From Streptomyces sp. CMB-StM0423 (lineage in GTDB: Bacteria > Actinomycetota > Actinomycetes > Streptomycetales > Streptomycetaceae), in the NCBI RefSeq assembly GCF_002847285.1, contig NZ_CP025407.1:4372501-4436500 (forward strand): a stretch of DNA of 64,000 nt, read 5' to 3'. Positions within the stretch are counted from its first letter, which is position 1; every line of letters begins with the position of its first letter. Shown here one piece after another: positions 32,007 through 40,368 of this stretch. The position numbers were made by a program, and so were the translations under genes. The notes under the pieces were generated by a model that was not told the origin of the DNA, made no database searches, and saw nothing but the letters and a program-made list of their open reading frames with translations.

Positions 32007-32069
32007 CCGAGCCGCCCGAGCCGCCCGAGCCGTCCGAGCCGCCCGAGCCGTCCGAGCCGTCCGAGCCGC
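32007..32069. repeat. Seven tandem 9-base repeats in riboswitch leader
   Basis: CCGAGCCGY (Y = C or T) is repeated seven times without interruption between the riboswitch and the FhuF-like start. The repeat is a whole number of codons, but the only frame through it would start inside the riboswitch. It is likely a variable-number tract in the untranslated leader. Confidence 0.8.
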
Positions 32070-32121
32070 CTGGTCCGCACACCGCCCCCGCGCCGTCCGG
32101 CCCCGCCCCGAAGGGAGCACC

Positions 32122-32817
32122 GTGACCCCCGCCGCCGATCATCCCCTGCCCCCGGCCGTCGTCGCCGCCGCGCTCGGCGACGTCGCCGCGCTCGGGCCGT
32201 TCTTCGCCCTCGCCGTCGCCGGGCCCGGCGACGGCTGGCACCGCGTCGCCGACACCTACGCCCGCGGCGCCGCCGACCTCGTCGCCGCCACCGCCGGCCG
32301 GTACGGCACCGCCGAACTCCGCATCGGCGCCTCCCTCGTCCAGTTCGGCCACGCCTCCCGGCTCTGGTCCCCGGTGCTCGCCTGCGCCCTCCTCCACGGC
32401 GTCGTACCGGACCTGACCGGGCTCCAGCGCGCCGACGAAGGGCCCGCGCTGCGGCTGCCCGTGCCCGCCGGGCGGCCGGCGCCCGCGGCGGCGCGGCTGC
32501 CGGAGGTGCTGTACGAGGAGGTGGTGACCCGGCACCTGGAGCCGCTCGCCGCGGGGCTGCGCGTCAAGGTCGCCGCCGGGCTGCTCTACGGCAACGCCGC
32601 CTCCGCGCTCGTCGGCGCCGCCGCCGCGCTCCGCGCCGCCCGCCCGGCGCTCGGCGACCCGCTGACCCGGCTCACCGGCGCCCTGCTGTCCACGGGGCAA
32701 CTGGCCGGCACGGGGCTGCTCACCGGGCCGGGGCTCGCCTTCCGGCGCCGTAGCTGCTGCCTGTACTACCGGGTCCCGGGCGGCGGCAAGTGCGGCGACT
32801 GCTCCCTGCGTACGTGA
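32122..32817 (+). CDS. FhuF-like [2Fe-2S] reductase under B12 riboswitch control
   Basis: The 231-residue protein ends CCLYYRVPGGGKCGDCSL, the C-C-x10-C-x2-C cluster that ligates the [2Fe-2S] centre in FhuF siderophore-iron reductases. The upstream part (EEVVTRHLEPLAAGLRVKVAAGLLYGNAASALVGAAAAL) also matches the family. FhuF releases iron from ferric siderophores; control by B12 here suggests that this member may instead act on cobalamin (for example cobalt reduction) during B12 uptake. That role is inference. The GTG start follows AAGGGAG. Confidence 0.85.
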   Translation: MTPAADHPLPPAVVAAALGDVAALGPFFALAVAGPGDGWHRVADTYARGAADLVAATAGRYGTAELRIGASLVQFGHASRLWSPVLACALLHGVVPDLTGLQRADEGPALRLPVPAGRPAPAAARLPEVLYEEVVTRHLEPLAAGLRVKVAAGLLYGNAASALVGAAAALRAARPALGDPLTRLTGALLSTGQLAGTGLLTGPGLAFRRRSCCLYYRVPGGGKCGDCSLRT

Positions 32818-32860
32818 CGGGCGCCCGCCCCGGGCCCGTACAAGCAGAAGAACCCCCGCC

Positions 32861-34225
32861 TCACCGCTTCCCCCGCCCCCGCAGGAACCGGTCCGCCCCC
32901 TCCGCCAGCTCCACCACCCGCTCCGGATACCCCAACCCCGCCCGCTCCCCCGCCGGGAGCGTCCACGGCCGGTGCACCGCCGCCCCCGCGACCCCCGCCA
33001 GCTCCGGCACCCACCGCCGCACGTAGGCCCCCTCCGGGTCGTAACGCCGCGCCTGCGCCAGCGGGTTGAGCACCCGGTTCGGCCGGGTGTCGGTGCCCGT
33101 CCCGGCCACCCACTGCCAGTTGAGCTGGTTGTTCGCGATGTCCCCGTCGACCAGCAGGTCCAGGAAGTGCGCGGCGCCGGCCCGCCAGTCCACGTACAGC
33201 GTCTTCGTCAGGAAGCTCGCCGTCAGCAGCCGCCCGCGGTTGTGCATCCAGCCCTCGTGCGCGAGCTGCCGCATCGCGGCGTCGACGATCGGGTAGCCGG
33301 TGCGCCCCGCGCGCCACGCCTCGATCCCGTCGGCGTCCGTGCGCCACCGGTCGCCGCGCGGGCGGTAGTCGGCGTGGGACGCGTCGGGGCGCGCGGCGAG
33401 GACCTGGTGGTGGAAGTCCCGCCAGGCGAGCTGCCGGACGAAGGCGTCGGCGCCGGGACCGCCCGCCGCGCGGGCGCGGTGGACGAGTTCGGTGGCGGAG
33501 AGCGTGCCGAAGTGCAGGTGCGGGGAGAGCCGGGAGGTGGCGTCGCCGGGGAGGTCGTCGTGGCGGGCCTCGTACGCGGACATCCCGGCGCGCAGCCAGG
33601 CCGCGAAGCGCCGCCGGCCCTCCTGCTCGCCGCCGCGGGCGAGCCCCGGTGAGGTGCCGGAGACCTCTGCACGCGCCGGGAGCGCGGCCGAACGGACGCC
33701 CGCGGGGACCGGGACGCGGCGCGGCGCGGGCAGCGGCGTGCGCAGGTCGGCGCCCCGCCAGCGGCGGAAGTACGGGGTGAACACCGCGAAGTGGTCCCGC
33801 GCCTGCGGCGTCACCGCGCCCGGCGGCAGCACGGTGACCGCCGCGTCGTGCACGACGAGCCGCCGCCCGTCCGCCGCCAGCGCCTCGCGCAGCCGGGTCT
33901 CGCGGCGCTGCGCGTACGCGCTGACGCCCGCGGCGACGTGCACCTCGGCCGCCCCGGCGGCCGCCGCGACCCGGACCGTCTCGCGGACCGGGTCCCCGGT
34001 GCGGACGACGAGACGGCCGCCGCGCGCCCGCAGCGCCTCGTCGAGTCCGGCGAGGCAGTCCGCAAGGAACGCCCGCCTGTTGGGTGGCGCGAAGCCGATA
34101 CGGGCGAGGGCGTCGTCCGAGACGAACAGCGGCACGATTTCGTCGGCGGCGCGCACGGCGGCGTGCAGCGCGGGGTTGTCGTGCAGCCGCAGATCGGACG
34201 TGAAGAGGCAGACGGCGACGCTCAT
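32861..34225 (-). CDS. phr: Deoxyribodipyrimidine photolyase
   Basis: The 454-residue protein has the N-terminal photolyase Rossmann-like domain (FTSDLRLHDNPALHAAVRAADEIVPLFV) and the FAD-binding C-terminal half with AGRTGYPIVDAAMRQLAHEGWMHNRGRLLTASFLTKTLYVDWRAGAAHFLDLLVDGDIANNQLNWQWVAGTGTDTRPNRVLNPL. It repairs cyclobutane pyrimidine dimers with blue light. Length and motifs are normal for a class I CPD photolyase. Confidence 0.95.
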   Translation of the reverse strand: MSVAVCLFTSDLRLHDNPALHAAVRAADEIVPLFVSDDALARIGFAPPNRRAFLADCLAGLDEALRARGGRLVVRTGDPVRETVRVAAAAGAAEVHVAAGVSAYAQRRETRLREALAADGRRLVVHDAAVTVLPPGAVTPQARDHFAVFTPYFRRWRGADLRTPLPAPRRVPVPAGVRSAALPARAEVSGTSPGLARGGEQEGRRRFAAWLRAGMSAYEARHDDLPGDATSRLSPHLHFGTLSATELVHRARAAGGPGADAFVRQLAWRDFHHQVLAARPDASHADYRPRGDRWRTDADGIEAWRAGRTGYPIVDAAMRQLAHEGWMHNRGRLLTASFLTKTLYVDWRAGAAHFLDLLVDGDIANNQLNWQWVAGTGTDTRPNRVLNPLAQARRYDPEGAYVRRWVPELAGVAGAAVHRPWTLPAGERAGLGYPERVVELAEGADRFLRGRGKR

Positions 34226-34366
34226 CCCGGCATTCTCACGGCGCCGCCGCCCCCGCGCCGCGCCGCCATGCCGGTGGCGTACGCATGGCCCGTACCGTGA
34301 CGTACGCCACCGAAGGCCCGCCCCCGGGCGGCGTTTACCGATTCGTTACTCGGCAAGACGCCGTCC

Positions 34367-34651
34367 ATGCCGAACAGAAGCAGACCCAGTGCGGCGGCGG
34401 TGGTCGCCGGGATCGCGGATCTGGCCGCGATCGTGATCGGACTGTGGATACTCCTGTACGTCCTCGACGCGAACCGCTCGAACGACTTCGTCGCCTTCGT
34501 GCACGACATCGCGAGCTGGCTCGCGGGCTGGTCCCGGGACATGTTCACCGTGGACCCCGACTGGTGGCAGGTCCTGCTCAATTACGGGATCGCCGCCCTC
34601 GTCTACCTCGCGGTCGGGCACACGGTGTCCAGGACCGTCAAACGGTGGTGA
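34367..34651 (+). CDS. Small two-helix membrane protein
   Basis: The 94-residue protein has two hydrophobic segments (AAVVAGIADLAAIVIGLWILLYVLDA and VLLNYGIAALVYLAVGHTVS) separated by a WLAGWSRDMFTVDPDWWQ loop. Similar small membrane proteins are frequent in Streptomyces but have no assigned role. The ATG at 34367 follows a weak ribosome binding site. Confidence 0.7.
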   Translation: MPNRSRPSAAAVVAGIADLAAIVIGLWILLYVLDANRSNDFVAFVHDIASWLAGWSRDMFTVDPDWWQVLLNYGIAALVYLAVGHTVSRTVKRW

Positions 34652-34711
34652 TCTGACGCAGCGCGGCAGCCGCGGGACCGGAGGCCCAGGGAAGACAGGA
34701 AGGGAGGGACG

Positions 34712-35128
34712 ATGAGGGGACACCGGCTGACGCTGTACGTGCTCAGCTCCAGCGCGCAGTGCGCGGTGATCCGCGTCGGCGGCGAACTGGACCACGGGGG
34801 CGAGCGGCTGTTCCTCGACACCGTGGGGTCGTGCGTGGACTCCGGGCACCGCTACGTCGTCCTCGACCTCACCACGCTCGGCTTCTGCGACTCCCGCGGC
34901 CTCAACTGCCTCTTCGCGGTGCGCTGGCTGCTGCGCCGGCAGGGCGGCGAGCTGATGCTCGCGGCCGTCGGCCGGCGGGTGATGTACCTGCTGGAGCAGA
35001 CGGGCAGCACCGACATGATCGCCGCGTACCCCAGCGTGCGCGAGGCGCTGGAGCACGTGCCGGAGCCGCTGCGGGCGAGCTGGCCCCCCGGCGCGGTCCC
35101 GGGTGCCGCGCGCCCCCCTGCGCCCTGA
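34712..35128 (+). CDS. STAS-domain anti-sigma factor antagonist
   Basis: The 138-residue protein matches SpoIIAA/RsbV: VIRVGGELDHGGERLFLD, then VVLDLTTLGFCDSRGLNCLFAV with the conserved phospho-acceptor serine in CDSRG (about residue 62). It should release a sigma factor by binding an anti-sigma kinase when unphosphorylated. It lies 170 bases ahead of a sigma-B-type sigma factor. A GGAAGGGAGGGACG ribosome binding site precedes the start. Confidence 0.88.
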   Translation: MRGHRLTLYVLSSSAQCAVIRVGGELDHGGERLFLDTVGSCVDSGHRYVVLDLTTLGFCDSRGLNCLFAVRWLLRRQGGELMLAAVGRRVMYLLEQTGSTDMIAAYPSVREALEHVPEPLRASWPPGAVPGAARPPAP

Positions 35129-35298
35129 TCGTTGACGTGTGTCGCAAATGGCCATGTACAAGCGGAAATGCGAGCTGGAAGGGGTGTGGTCGGCCCACGT
35201 TGGCTACGGGTGCAAAGTAACGGTCAGGTATAGCCGCCGTGATGACGGGTAGCTGCACACAACGCCTGTCGAGCAGAAGTCCACATCAGGGGGACACC

Positions 35299-36207
35299 AT
35301 GACGACATTCGTGACGCGCGGCCACGGGCCCGAGACCGGCGCCGGCACGGCCGCGGACCCGGCCACCTGCACGGCCGCCGACCCGGCCGCCGACCCGCTC
35401 GCCGGCCTCGACCTGCCGCCGCTGCCCGAACTGCGCGAGGCGAGTACGGCCGACGCGCGCGCCCTGTCCCGGGTCCTCTTCGGCAGGCTGGCGGAGCTGG
35501 ACGAGGGCACGTACGCGTACTCGTACGTCCGCAACACCCTCGTCGAGCTGAACCTCGCGCTCGTCCGCTACGCCGTCAGCCGCTTCCGGCTGCGCAGCGA
35601 GTCCCGCGAGGACGTCGTGCAGGTCGGCACCGTCGGCCTGATCAAGGCGATCAACCGCTACGACCTCGGCGAGGGCACCGAGTTCCCCACGTTCGCGCTG
35701 CCCACGATCATGGGCGAGATCAAGCGCCACTTCCGCGACACCTCCTGGGCGGTGCGGGTGCCGCGGCGGATGCAGGAGCGGCGGCTGACGCTGGCGAAGG
35801 CGAGCGCGCGGCTGGAGCAGACCCTCGGCCGCGGCCCGAGCGTCGCGGAACTGGCGGAGCAGACGGGGCTCGACCCGGACGAGGTCGTCGAGGGGCTGGT
35901 CGCCGCCAACGCGTACAAGACGTCGTCGCTCGACTATCACGCCGCCGACGAGGAGGGCGAGTCCTTCCTCGCGCGGCGCACCGGGGTGACGGACCCGGAC
36001 CTGGAGAAGGTCGAGAACCTGGTGTCGCTCAAACCGCTGGTCGAGGCGCTGCCGGAGCGCGACCGCAAGGTGCTCGACCTGCGGTTCGGCGCCGAGATGA
36101 CGCAGACCGAGATCGGCGCGGAGCTGGGCATCTCGCAGATGCACGTGTCCCGGCTGCTGACCTCGATCCTCAGACGTCTGCACGAGGGACTGACCGAGCC
36201 GGCGTGA
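35299..36207 (+). CDS. SigB/SigF/SigG-family stress sigma factor
   Basis: The 302-residue protein has a low-complexity N-terminus, then region 2 (LVELNLALVRYAVSRFRLRSESREDVVQVGTVGLIKAINRYDLGEGTEFPTFALPTIMGEIKRHFRDTSWAVRVPRR), region 3 and region 4 (RDRKVLDLRFGAEMTQTEIGAELGISQMHVSRLLTSILRRL). This is the SigB-type class that drives stress and developmental genes. The ATG at 35299 follows CAGGGGG. The GTG of the next gene overlaps its stop (GTGA). Confidence 0.93.
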   Translation: MTTFVTRGHGPETGAGTAADPATCTAADPAADPLAGLDLPPLPELREASTADARALSRVLFGRLAELDEGTYAYSYVRNTLVELNLALVRYAVSRFRLRSESREDVVQVGTVGLIKAINRYDLGEGTEFPTFALPTIMGEIKRHFRDTSWAVRVPRRMQERRLTLAKASARLEQTLGRGPSVAELAEQTGLDPDEVVEGLVAANAYKTSSLDYHAADEEGESFLARRTGVTDPDLEKVENLVSLKPLVEALPERDRKVLDLRFGAEMTQTEIGAELGISQMHVSRLLTSILRRLHEGLTEPA

Positions 36208-36711
36208 GCGCGGCCGCGCGCCTGCGGCGGGGCGGGCGTTCCGGGCGCCCCGGCCGCGTACGGCGCCGGCAGGCGACCGGGATCGCCGAGGCGGAACGCT
36301 CGGTACGGGCCGCCGCCCGCGCCGCGGCCGAGGGCCTCGCCGCCGCCCGGCGGCCGGGCGGGCCCGGTGTGCGGCGGGCGGCGCGAGTGCTGCGGGGCGC
36401 CGGGCGCGGCCTGTACGAGGACGTCGCCGCCGCGGGCCGCGGCGGCCGGCCCACGGTGGCCCGGCGGCTGCGCCGGGCGGACCACGCGCTCTTCGCCCGG
36501 GTCGCCGGGACCCGCTGGCCGGGTGCCGAGCCGGTGCTGCCGCGGCTGAGCCGGGGGGCCGACCACGGCGTCCTCTGGTTCGGCACCGCCGCGGCCGTCG
36601 CCGCGTTCGGCGGCGCGCGCGGGCGCCGCGCTGCGCGGGCTCGGCTCGCTGGCGCTGGCCTCCGCGACGGCGAACACGGCGGGCAAGGGCGCGTTCCGGC
36701 GCGCCCGGCCG
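36204..36711 (+). pseudogene. N-terminal part of a PAP2-lipid kinase gene, split by frameshift
   Basis: From a GTG at 36204 overlapping the sigma stop, the frame encodes an Arg/Ala-rich start and then RRADHALFARVAGTRWPGAEPVLPRLSRGADHGVLWFGTAAAVAAFGGARG, typical of the beginning of PAP2-superfamily phosphatases. Around 36615-36640 the sensible sequence moves to another frame (GAALRGLGSLALASATANTAGKGAFRRARPVL), which continues in the next feature. A single-base change in a GC-rich run explains the split; it could be a mutation or a sequencing error. Confidence 0.7.
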
Positions 36712-37938
36712 GTGCTCGACGCGGTGCCCGTCATCCGGCATCTCACCCGCCAGCCGATCACGTCGTCCTTCCCCTCAGGACACACCGCCTCCGCCGCCGC
36801 CTTCGTGTGCGGCGTCGCGACGGAGTCGCCGCGCTGGGGGGCGGTCCTGGCGCCGGTCGCGTGGTCGGTCGGCTTCTCCCGGATCTACACCGGCGTCCAC
36901 TACCCCAGCGACGTCCTCGCCGGGGCTGCGCTCGGGCTGGGCGCGGCGGTCGTCGTACGCCGCCTGGTGCCGCCCCGTGTCCGCGGGAGGTACCCGGCGC
37001 CGCCGCCCGCCGCGGCGCCCGCGCTGCCTTCGGGCGCCGGCCTGTACGTCGTGGTCAACCCCGCCTCCGGCGGGCAGCAGTTCGCCGGCCCGGTACAGCA
37101 GCTCGCGGCCGTGCTGCCGGAGGCCCGGGTGGCGGTGGCCGGTACTCCGGCCGACCCGGGGGCGGGGCCGCTGCCCGAGTTGCTGGAGACCGCGGCGCGG
37201 GAGGCGGCGCGGCACGGCGGCGCCCTGGGCGTCTGCGGCGGGGACGGCACGGTGGCCGCGGCGGCGGAGGCGGCCATGCGGCACGGCGTGCCCCTGGCCG
37301 TACTGCCGGGCGGCACGTTCAACCACTTCGCCACCGACCTCGGGGTGGAGACCATCGCCGAGGCCGGCGAGGCGGTGGCGTGCGGCAGCGCCGTCGCCGT
37401 GGACGTCGGCCGGCTCCGTCCTGCGGAGCCCGCGGGCCCGCCGGTCCTCTTCCTGAACACCTTCAGCCTCGGCGTCTACCCCGAGCTGGTGCGGTGGCGC
37501 GAGCGCTTCTCGCCGCCGCTCGGCGGGCCGCCCGGCACGATCGCGGCGGTGCTGCGCGTCATCCGTACGGCGGAGCCGGTGAGCGCGCGGATCAACGGCC
37601 GGCGGCGGGAGGTGTGGCTGCTGTTCGCGGGGGCGGGCGCGTACCACAGCGTGGGCATCGCGCCGGTGCGCCGCGACAACCTCGCCGACGGGGTGCTGGA
37701 CGTGCGCATCGCCCGCGCCGGGGACTTCGCGCGGACCCGGCTACTGGCCACGGCGCTGGCCGGGGGCCTGGCCAGGACCCGGCTGTACGCGGCGGGCCGG
37801 CTGCGGCGGATCGTCGTCTCGGGGCTGCCGGAGGGCACACGGATGGCCTACGACGGGGAGGTCGTCCCCGCGCCGACCGCGTTTGAGCTGGATAAGCTCG
37901 AAAGAGCGCTGACCGTCTACCGGCCGGCCAAGAACTGA
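36712..37938 (+). CDS. PAP2 phosphatase C-terminus fused to diacylglycerol-kinase-like domain
   Basis: The 408-residue reading starts in the middle of a PAP2 domain: SSFPSGHTASAAAF (core motif SxxxGH) and SRIYTGVHYPSDVLAG (SRxxxxxHxxxD) are both intact. A DAGK/YegS-like lipid kinase follows, with GLYVVVNPASGG, GVCGGDGTVAAAAEAA, VLPGGTFNHFATDLG and RMAYDGEVVP. Together they would remove a lipid phosphate and phosphorylate a lipid in the membrane. The GTG at 36712 is only the first start after the frameshift; the real gene began at 36204. Confidence 0.8.
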   Translation: MLDAVPVIRHLTRQPITSSFPSGHTASAAAFVCGVATESPRWGAVLAPVAWSVGFSRIYTGVHYPSDVLAGAALGLGAAVVVRRLVPPRVRGRYPAPPPAAAPALPSGAGLYVVVNPASGGQQFAGPVQQLAAVLPEARVAVAGTPADPGAGPLPELLETAAREAARHGGALGVCGGDGTVAAAAEAAMRHGVPLAVLPGGTFNHFATDLGVETIAEAGEAVACGSAVAVDVGRLRPAEPAGPPVLFLNTFSLGVYPELVRWRERFSPPLGGPPGTIAAVLRVIRTAEPVSARINGRRREVWLLFAGAGAYHSVGIAPVRRDNLADGVLDVRIARAGDFARTRLLATALAGGLARTRLYAAGRLRRIVVSGLPEGTRMAYDGEVVPAPTAFELDKLERALTVYRPAKN

Positions 37939-37960
37939 CGCATCCCCCCGGGAGACCCGC

Positions 37961-38317
37961 ATGTTCGAGGCACACGACATCCGCGAGTGGCGCGGCCACA
38001 CCGTCCGCGGCGCGGACGGCGGCAAGATCGGCGAGATGGAGGCGGTCTACGTCGACACCCGCACGGACATGCCGTCCTTCGCCACCGTCAAGGCCGGCGT
38101 GCCGGGCCGCAAGCGGCTGGTGTTCGTCCCGCTGGACGGCGCGTCCGTCAGCCCCGGTTACCTGACCGTCGCGTACGACAAGGGCCAGGTCAAGGCCGCG
38201 CCGTCGATCGACACGGACGGGGAGCTGACGTTCGAGGAGGAGCCGGCGGTCTTCAAGCACTACGAGATGGAGTACGAGTCGGGCGCGGCGGGCGAACGCC
38301 GGCTGGCCCGCCGCTGA
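37961..38317 (+). CDS. PRC-barrel domain protein
   Basis: The 118-residue protein has a PRC-barrel core: REWRGHTVRGADGGKIGEMEAVYVDTRTDMPSFATVKAG and RKRLVFVPLDGASVSPGYLTVAYDKGQVKAAPS. Such domains appear in photosynthetic reaction-centre H subunits and RimM and, in Streptomyces, in small stress proteins. It follows the lipid kinase by 22 bases with a GGGAGACCC ribosome binding site, so it may share a sigma-B-type stress transcript. Confidence 0.85.
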   Translation: MFEAHDIREWRGHTVRGADGGKIGEMEAVYVDTRTDMPSFATVKAGVPGRKRLVFVPLDGASVSPGYLTVAYDKGQVKAAPSIDTDGELTFEEEPAVFKHYEMEYESGAAGERRLARR

Positions 38318-38355
38318 CCCCGCCCCCGGCCCGGCGCGTCACGGCGCCGCGGTCC

Positions 38356-39276
38356 TCACCGCGGTACGGCAGGCACCGCAGGGCGCCGCGGCGGGCGGGC
38401 GGCCTCCGGCGTGCCCTCGCCGCGCGCGAGCAGCGCGTTGAACTGCGCACCCGCCAGCAGCGCCAGGTTCGAGAACCACAGCCAGATCAGGAAGACGACG
38501 ACCCCGGCGAGTGACCCGTACAGCCTGCTGTACGTCCCCGCCGCGTACGACGCGTACATCGCGAACCCCACCGACGCCAGCAGCCACAGCACGCCCGCCA
38601 GCAGCCCGCCGGGCACGGCGTGCGACACGGTGCGCGACTCCGGCGGCCCCGAGCGGAAGAGCAGCAGCACCAGCAGCGCCGCCACGAAGACCAGGAACGG
38701 CCAGCGCAGGAAGTCCCACAGCGCCGCCGTCTGCTCGCCCATCCCCAGCGGCCGCCCCAGCGCCCGCATGCCGGGGCCTGTGACCACGAGCGTCAGCGCG
38801 CCGGACACCAGCAGCGTGAGCAGCAGCAGCGCCATCGCGAGGATCGCCGGCGCGCGGCGCAGCACGGGCCGGCTGTCGGGGGTGCCGTACATCGCGTGCA
38901 GGGCGCGGCGGAAGACGGACAGGAAGCTGCACGCGGACCAGACGGCGCTGGCGGTGCCCACGGTGGTGAGGATCCAGGCGGTGGACTGGCCGCGGGTGAT
39001 GTCGTGGAGGGCGTCGTTGAGCGCGGTGTCGGTGCCGGTGGGGGCGAGCCCGGCGATGTAGGCGATGAGGGCTTCGGTGCCGGAGGGGTCGGCGAGGCCG
39101 ATGACGGTGAGGGTGACGAAGAGCGTGGGCAGGACCGTGAGTATGGCGTAGTACGTGAGGGCGGCGGCCCAGTCGCTGATGTCGTCGTTCCAGAGGGCCA
39201 CCGGGGTACGGCGCAGTGCGGCGCGGTAGCGCGCCCCGTTCGCCCATCTGCCCCGTGCGTGCAGCCCACGCTTCAT
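38356..39276 (-). CDS. YihY/BrkB-family inner membrane protein
   Basis: The 306-residue protein has about six helices and the family signature WNDDISDWAAALTYYAILTVLPTLFVTLTVIGL, plus LHAMYGTPDSRPVLRRAPAILAMALLLL and GTYSRLYGSLAGVVVFLIWLWFSNLALLAGAQFNALLARG. It was once wrongly called RNase BN; function is unknown, possibly in membrane or export stress. The ATG at 39276 (MKRGLHARG) is used; an upstream ATG at 39309 is possible. Confidence 0.88.
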   Translation of the reverse strand: MKRGLHARGRWANGARYRAALRRTPVALWNDDISDWAAALTYYAILTVLPTLFVTLTVIGLADPSGTEALIAYIAGLAPTGTDTALNDALHDITRGQSTAWILTTVGTASAVWSACSFLSVFRRALHAMYGTPDSRPVLRRAPAILAMALLLLTLLVSGALTLVVTGPGMRALGRPLGMGEQTAALWDFLRWPFLVFVAALLVLLLFRSGPPESRTVSHAVPGGLLAGVLWLLASVGFAMYASYAAGTYSRLYGSLAGVVVFLIWLWFSNLALLAGAQFNALLARGEGTPEAARPPRRPAVPAVPR

Positions 39277-39366
39277 CGGTCCATGCTCCGCTCTTCTTTC
39301 GCTCGGCACCCGCCGGGCACGCCGCCCTGGACCGTCCCTGTCTACCGTGTGCGGGCCGCCGGCTCT

Positions 39367-39969
39367 TCAACCGGCCGGGCGCGGCCCCCGGAAGAGCCGG
39401 TGCCACCAGCGGCGGCGCGGCGGGTGCACGGCGCGGCCGAGGCGGCGGCCGAGGGACAGATAGCCGAGGAAGGCCCCGGTGGTGTTGAGGATGACGTCAT
39501 CGATGTCGAACGCCCGGCCCGTGAGGAAGGTGCCCTGGACCACCTCGACGGCCGTCATCACCGCGGCCGTGCACAGTCCCACCCGCAGCAGGCCCCGGGC
39601 GGGCGGCACGAGCACGGGCAGCAGCAGGCCGAAGGGGACGCCGAGGAGGATGTTGCCGCCGAGCTGCCGGACGGTGTCGACGAACGCCGGCTGGGTGAGG
39701 TAGTCGCGGATCGAGTCGCCGGGGCGCAGGTTCGTGTGCGTCATGGGCTCCGCGGCGGAGGACTCCTCCAGCGTCAGCCGCGCCAGCACCACGGCGAAGG
39801 CCACCATCAGGGCGAACGCGACCAGCATGGCGCCTACGCGCACCCAGCGGGCCACGGGCGCTGCGCCGGCCGGCGGCTCCGCGGAGGCGTCTTCTCCGGC
39901 GGTCGTGCCCGCGGTCGTGCCGTCGGCCGCGGCGGCCGGGTCCCGGTGCTTGCGGGAGATACCCATCAC
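39367..39969 (-). CDS. VanZ-family membrane protein
   Basis: The 200-residue protein has an Ala-rich N-terminal cytoplasmic tail, a first helix (VGAMLVAFALMVAFAVVLARLTL) and the VanZ core QLGGNILLGVPFGLLLPVLVP followed by TAVEVVQGTFLTGRAFDIDDVILNTTGAFLGYLSLG. The EVVQ...R-x-FDIDDVILNTTG motif is diagnostic. VanZ members raise resistance to teicoplanin or other cell-wall antibiotics in some hosts; the role here is unknown. Confidence 0.88.
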   Translation of the reverse strand: MMGISRKHRDPAAAADGTTAGTTAGEDASAEPPAGAAPVARWVRVGAMLVAFALMVAFAVVLARLTLEESSAAEPMTHTNLRPGDSIRDYLTQPAFVDTVRQLGGNILLGVPFGLLLPVLVPPARGLLRVGLCTAAVMTAVEVVQGTFLTGRAFDIDDVILNTTGAFLGYLSLGRRLGRAVHPPRRRWWHRLFRGPRPAG

Positions 39970-40368
39970 GCCTCCCCGGGGCCGGCGGCGGGGCCGCGGG
40001 GGCTTCGCGACTCGTCGGCGGACGGGGGCACGGGGGACATGGACCCTCCCTTCCGAGGCCGGGCGGGTTGCCCGGCGCCGTGTGAGCGGGCGGTTACCCG
40101 GCCGTCCGGACGGTATGCACGGGCGCGTGACCGGCGTGGCGGCCGCGGCTCGTGGGGCCCCCGGGAGGTGTGCGCCGTCGCGCCCTGGCCGCGACGGGCG
40201 TACGGCGGTCGCCTCCGTGTGCGAAAGCAGATACGCCGCGGCGCGGGCCGGCCCCGTGTCCGGCCCGCGCCGCGGCTGTCCCGGTGCGGTGGAGGTGGTC
40301 GTTGCGAGGTGCGCGAGGGAGACGCACCGCGGGGTGTAAGTGACGTACGGACATGGCGCGGTGTCTGT
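39970..40368. other. Intergenic region without a gene
   Basis: Between vanZ-like and hydrolase genes I find no protein-like frame. It holds the hairpin at 40235 and, near 40070-40110, a GGGCGGTTACCCGGCCGTCC-type imperfect palindrome that could belong to the VanZ promoter. Confidence 0.5.
40235..40276 (-). terminator. Strong terminator-like hairpin
   Basis: Seventeen-base perfectly paired arms (GCCGCGGCGCGGGCCGG and its complement) enclose an 8-base loop, 92 bases beyond the stop of the minus-strand hydrolase. No T-run follows. Confidence 0.65.

Noticed and set aside
31880..32125. 81-codon plus-strand frame through the 9-base repeats
   Set aside because: Its start codon lies inside the cobalamin riboswitch core and it has no ribosome binding site; the repeats are better read as leader DNA.
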